Assembly (NCBI GenBank): GCA_009908735.1 | Contig: JAAAOR010000056.1 | Coordinates: 1-25,171, forward strand | DNA from: Spirochaetota bacterium | GTDB lineage: Bacteria > Spirochaetota > Spirochaetia > DSM-27196 > PWMO01 | Direction: 5' to 3' | DNA length: 25,171 bases | Shown: one piece after another, positions 23,770 through 25,171 of the stretch | Position numbering within the stretch: the stretch's first letter is position 1 | Layout: the number at the start of each line of letters is the position of its first letter | Translations under genes and position numbers: made by a program | The notes under the pieces: model-generated | The model's input: only the letters and a program-made list of their open reading frames with translations | Databases searched by the model: none | Told to the model about the DNA's origin: nothing

Positions 23770-25002
23770 TTACCTCTCAATCTCGGGTGGGTAGATGTGC
23801 AGGCTTGCCATGATTCCTGCGATGTCGGCCAGGTTCGCGCCGACGGCAATTCGTTCAAGCACAGGGAAGGCGTGGGTGTAGGACGGCCCGCGCACGTACA
23901 CGCGGCGTGGATATCTTCCCCCGTCGGATACCACGTAGTAGCCGTATTCGCCGCGGGTACATTCAGCTCGGCGGTAGCTCCGGCCCGGCTCGATTTCCCA
24001 GCGTAGCATGTTCGGTAGCTTTGCCGATAGCTCCCCCTCGGGAGGGACGTGGTTGATGATCTGTCTGATGAGCGAAACCGACTGGTACATCTCGCGAAAG
24101 CGAACCCACGAGCGATTATAGGCATCCGATAGCTCGGCGGTGACCACTTCGAAGTCGAGCTCGTCGTAGCCGAGGTACGGCTGGTCCTTGCGGATGTCGC
24201 GAGCAAAACCGGCGGCCCGCGCATTCGGTCCGGTGATGCCGTAGCGGTCGACCATATCCGGCGTGATGATCCCGATACCCTTCGCGCGCCCCTCGAAGAC
24301 GGCGTTGTCGAACATCGCGAGCTTGATGTCACCGAGAAGCTTCTCGACGCGAGCCAACACGGCCTCGAGGCGCTCGGTAAAGCCCTCGGTAAGATCATGA
24401 CGCACGCCGCCGGGGATGATGTACATGTGATAGATGCGACCACCGGTGAGCTCCTCGAAGAGGTCGAGAATATAGTCGCGATGCGTGACACTCCACTGAC
24501 CGATAGTCCCCATGCCGAACGCGCCGGCCTGCCCGCCGATCCACAGGAGAAAACTGCTAAGCCTCGCCATCTCCAGGGTGAGCAGGCGTAACCACCGGGC
24601 TTTCTCGGGAACGTCGATTCCGGCGAGATCCTCCACGGCGGCCGCGTAGAGGTACTCGTTGAAGTCGGGCTCGGGTACGCAGATCCGGCACACGAGCGGG
24701 AAATTCTGGATCCACAGCCGCCGTTCCATGAGCTTCTCGAAGCCACGGTGGAGATATCCGACATGAGTCTTGAGCTGCCAGACGGTGTCACCGCTGACTG
24801 TCAGCTCCACCGACATGTTTCCGGTGATGCCGGGATGATTCGGCCCCTGCCAGATCTTCAGGTACTTCCCCGAGTCCAGGTCCACCGCCGGGGCGCCGGT
24901 CTCCGAAGCGGTGTCGCGGTCGGGCGCGTCGAACTCCGTATGCTGCGGGTCTGCGGGGGCGTAGCGTGTATCTATCTCGTCGTATCGCCCTGCATCGCTC
25001 AT
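23770..25002 (-). CDS. nuoD: Complex I-like 49-kDa subunit (NuoD type) with altered quinone-site residues
   Basis: This 410-residue homologue of NuoD is the subunit that, with NuoB, forms the quinone cavity and descends from the NiFe-hydrogenase large subunit. Family marks are GPNHPGITG at 53-61, HVGYLHRGFEKLMERR at 80-95, a middle segment with GRIYHMYIIPGGVRHDL, and IMASLHIYPPEIER at the end. Aligned to bovine GPQHPAAHG, the key His59 is Thr60 here. Aligned to YFDRLDYVSMMCNE, Tyr108 is Val109, and the segment reads CRICVPEPDF with Cys105 and Cys108. The hydrogenase C-terminal Cys pair is absent, so it is not a NiFe enzyme. An acidic 45-residue N-terminal extension precedes the fold. The ATG overlaps the nuoC stop (ATGA). 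The natural electron acceptor is therefore uncertain. Confidence 0.9.
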   Translation of the reverse strand: MSDAGRYDEIDTRYAPADPQHTEFDAPDRDTASETGAPAVDLDSGKYLKIWQGPNHPGITGNMSVELTVSGDTVWQLKTHVGYLHRGFEKLMERRLWIQNFPLVCRICVPEPDFNEYLYAAAVEDLAGIDVPEKARWLRLLTLEMARLSSFLLWIGGQAGAFGMGTIGQWSVTHRDYILDLFEELTGGRIYHMYIIPGGVRHDLTEGFTERLEAVLARVEKLLGDIKLAMFDNAVFEGRAKGIGIITPDMVDRYGITGPNARAAGFARDIRKDQPYLGYDELDFEVVTAELSDAYNRSWVRFREMYQSVSLIRQIINHVPPEGELSAKLPNMLRWEIEPGRSYRRAECTRGEYGYYVVSDGGRYPRRVYVRGPSYTHAFPVLERIAVGANLADIAGIMASLHIYPPEIER

Positions 25003-25171
25003 GTGTCGTCTCCGTCATCTACGACCGCGCCGCGCTCGGGGGCGGGCCGGTCGAAGTATGTCTCCTCGGTGTAGGCCTTGGTGTCGAACTCTCGTCGCAT
25101 GGGCGGTGGGCCCGGCCAGCTCTCGAGGATGAACTGTTCGTTCACCCGCGGGCTGTCAGGGCAGTCGATCC
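24999..25171 (-). CDS. nuoC: Complex I-like 30-kDa subunit (NuoC type), C-terminal part only
   Basis: The last 56 residues of a protein that continues beyond the window. The stretch ESWPGPPPMRREFDTKAYTE corresponds to the NuoC C-terminal pattern of Trp followed by Pro/Gly and LRK/RRxF. It ends with an acidic tail (VVDDGDDT) whose stop codon overlaps the nuoD start by four bases. Position directly before nuoD supports the identification; the sequence alone would be weak evidence. Confidence 0.75.
   Translation of the reverse strand, partial: IDCPDSPRVNEQFILESWPGPPPMRREFDTKAYTEETYFDRPAPERGAVVDDGDDT

Noticed and set aside
23373..24791. 472-residue minus-strand frame over nuoD and nuoI
   Set aside because: Ser/Arg-rich shadow of the nuoD and nuoI frames.

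Overview
The window reads as chromosome of a GC-rich spirochaete. The main evidence is a FlaB-type core flagellin at the left edge together with two adjacent FlaA-type sheath protein genes, a combination typical of periplasmic flagella. A PilZ protein with a spirochaete-like N-terminal domain supports this. Many proteins have acidic tails or linkers, which would suit a salt-adapted, free-living member of the group, but that is inference. I see no tRNA, rRNA, CRISPR array, insertion sequence or phage gene.

Layout. 1-1098: flaB, cut off by the window edge, with a structured leader on the minus strand. 1099-5030: two minus-strand units. The first is infC-rpmI-rplT-coiled-coil-zapA, coupling translation genes to cell-division genes. 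The second is pilZ-TPR, with its own promoter. 5074-7398: a divergent promoter pair, then on the plus strand a ferritin-like protein, a multi-pass membrane protein and a lipoprotein. 7515-9135: the flaA-flaA unit, with a full-consensus sigma-70 promoter and a strong terminator. 9153-19619: minus-strand genes in transcription order are a small charged protein, a 1099-residue exported propeller/transglutaminase/TPR protein, a 1910-residue tandem UvrA and a TatD nuclease. 19771-23232: plus-strand class V aminotransferase, TrpB2-type tryptophan synthase beta chain and an ABC ATPase without a permease. 23330-25171: minus-strand nuoC (partial)-nuoD-nuoI of a complex I-like enzyme.

Points that stand out. 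(1) The flaB leader has two hairpins with GGA in the loop, one enclosing the Shine-Dalgarno sequence, the arrangement expected for CsrA control. (2) UvrA is a head-to-tail double protein with four ABC modules, and its third module carries an extra in-frame 33-residue tandem duplication just after Walker A. (3) NuoD lacks both residues that contact quinone in canonical complex I (His59 and Tyr108, bovine 49-kDa numbering) and has a Cys-Arg-Ile-Cys motif there. It sits in a compact C-D-I gene order without E, F, G or H between D and I, which suggests an unusual complex I-like enzyme. (4) Palindromes overlap the promoters of the pilZ unit and the ferritin-like unit.
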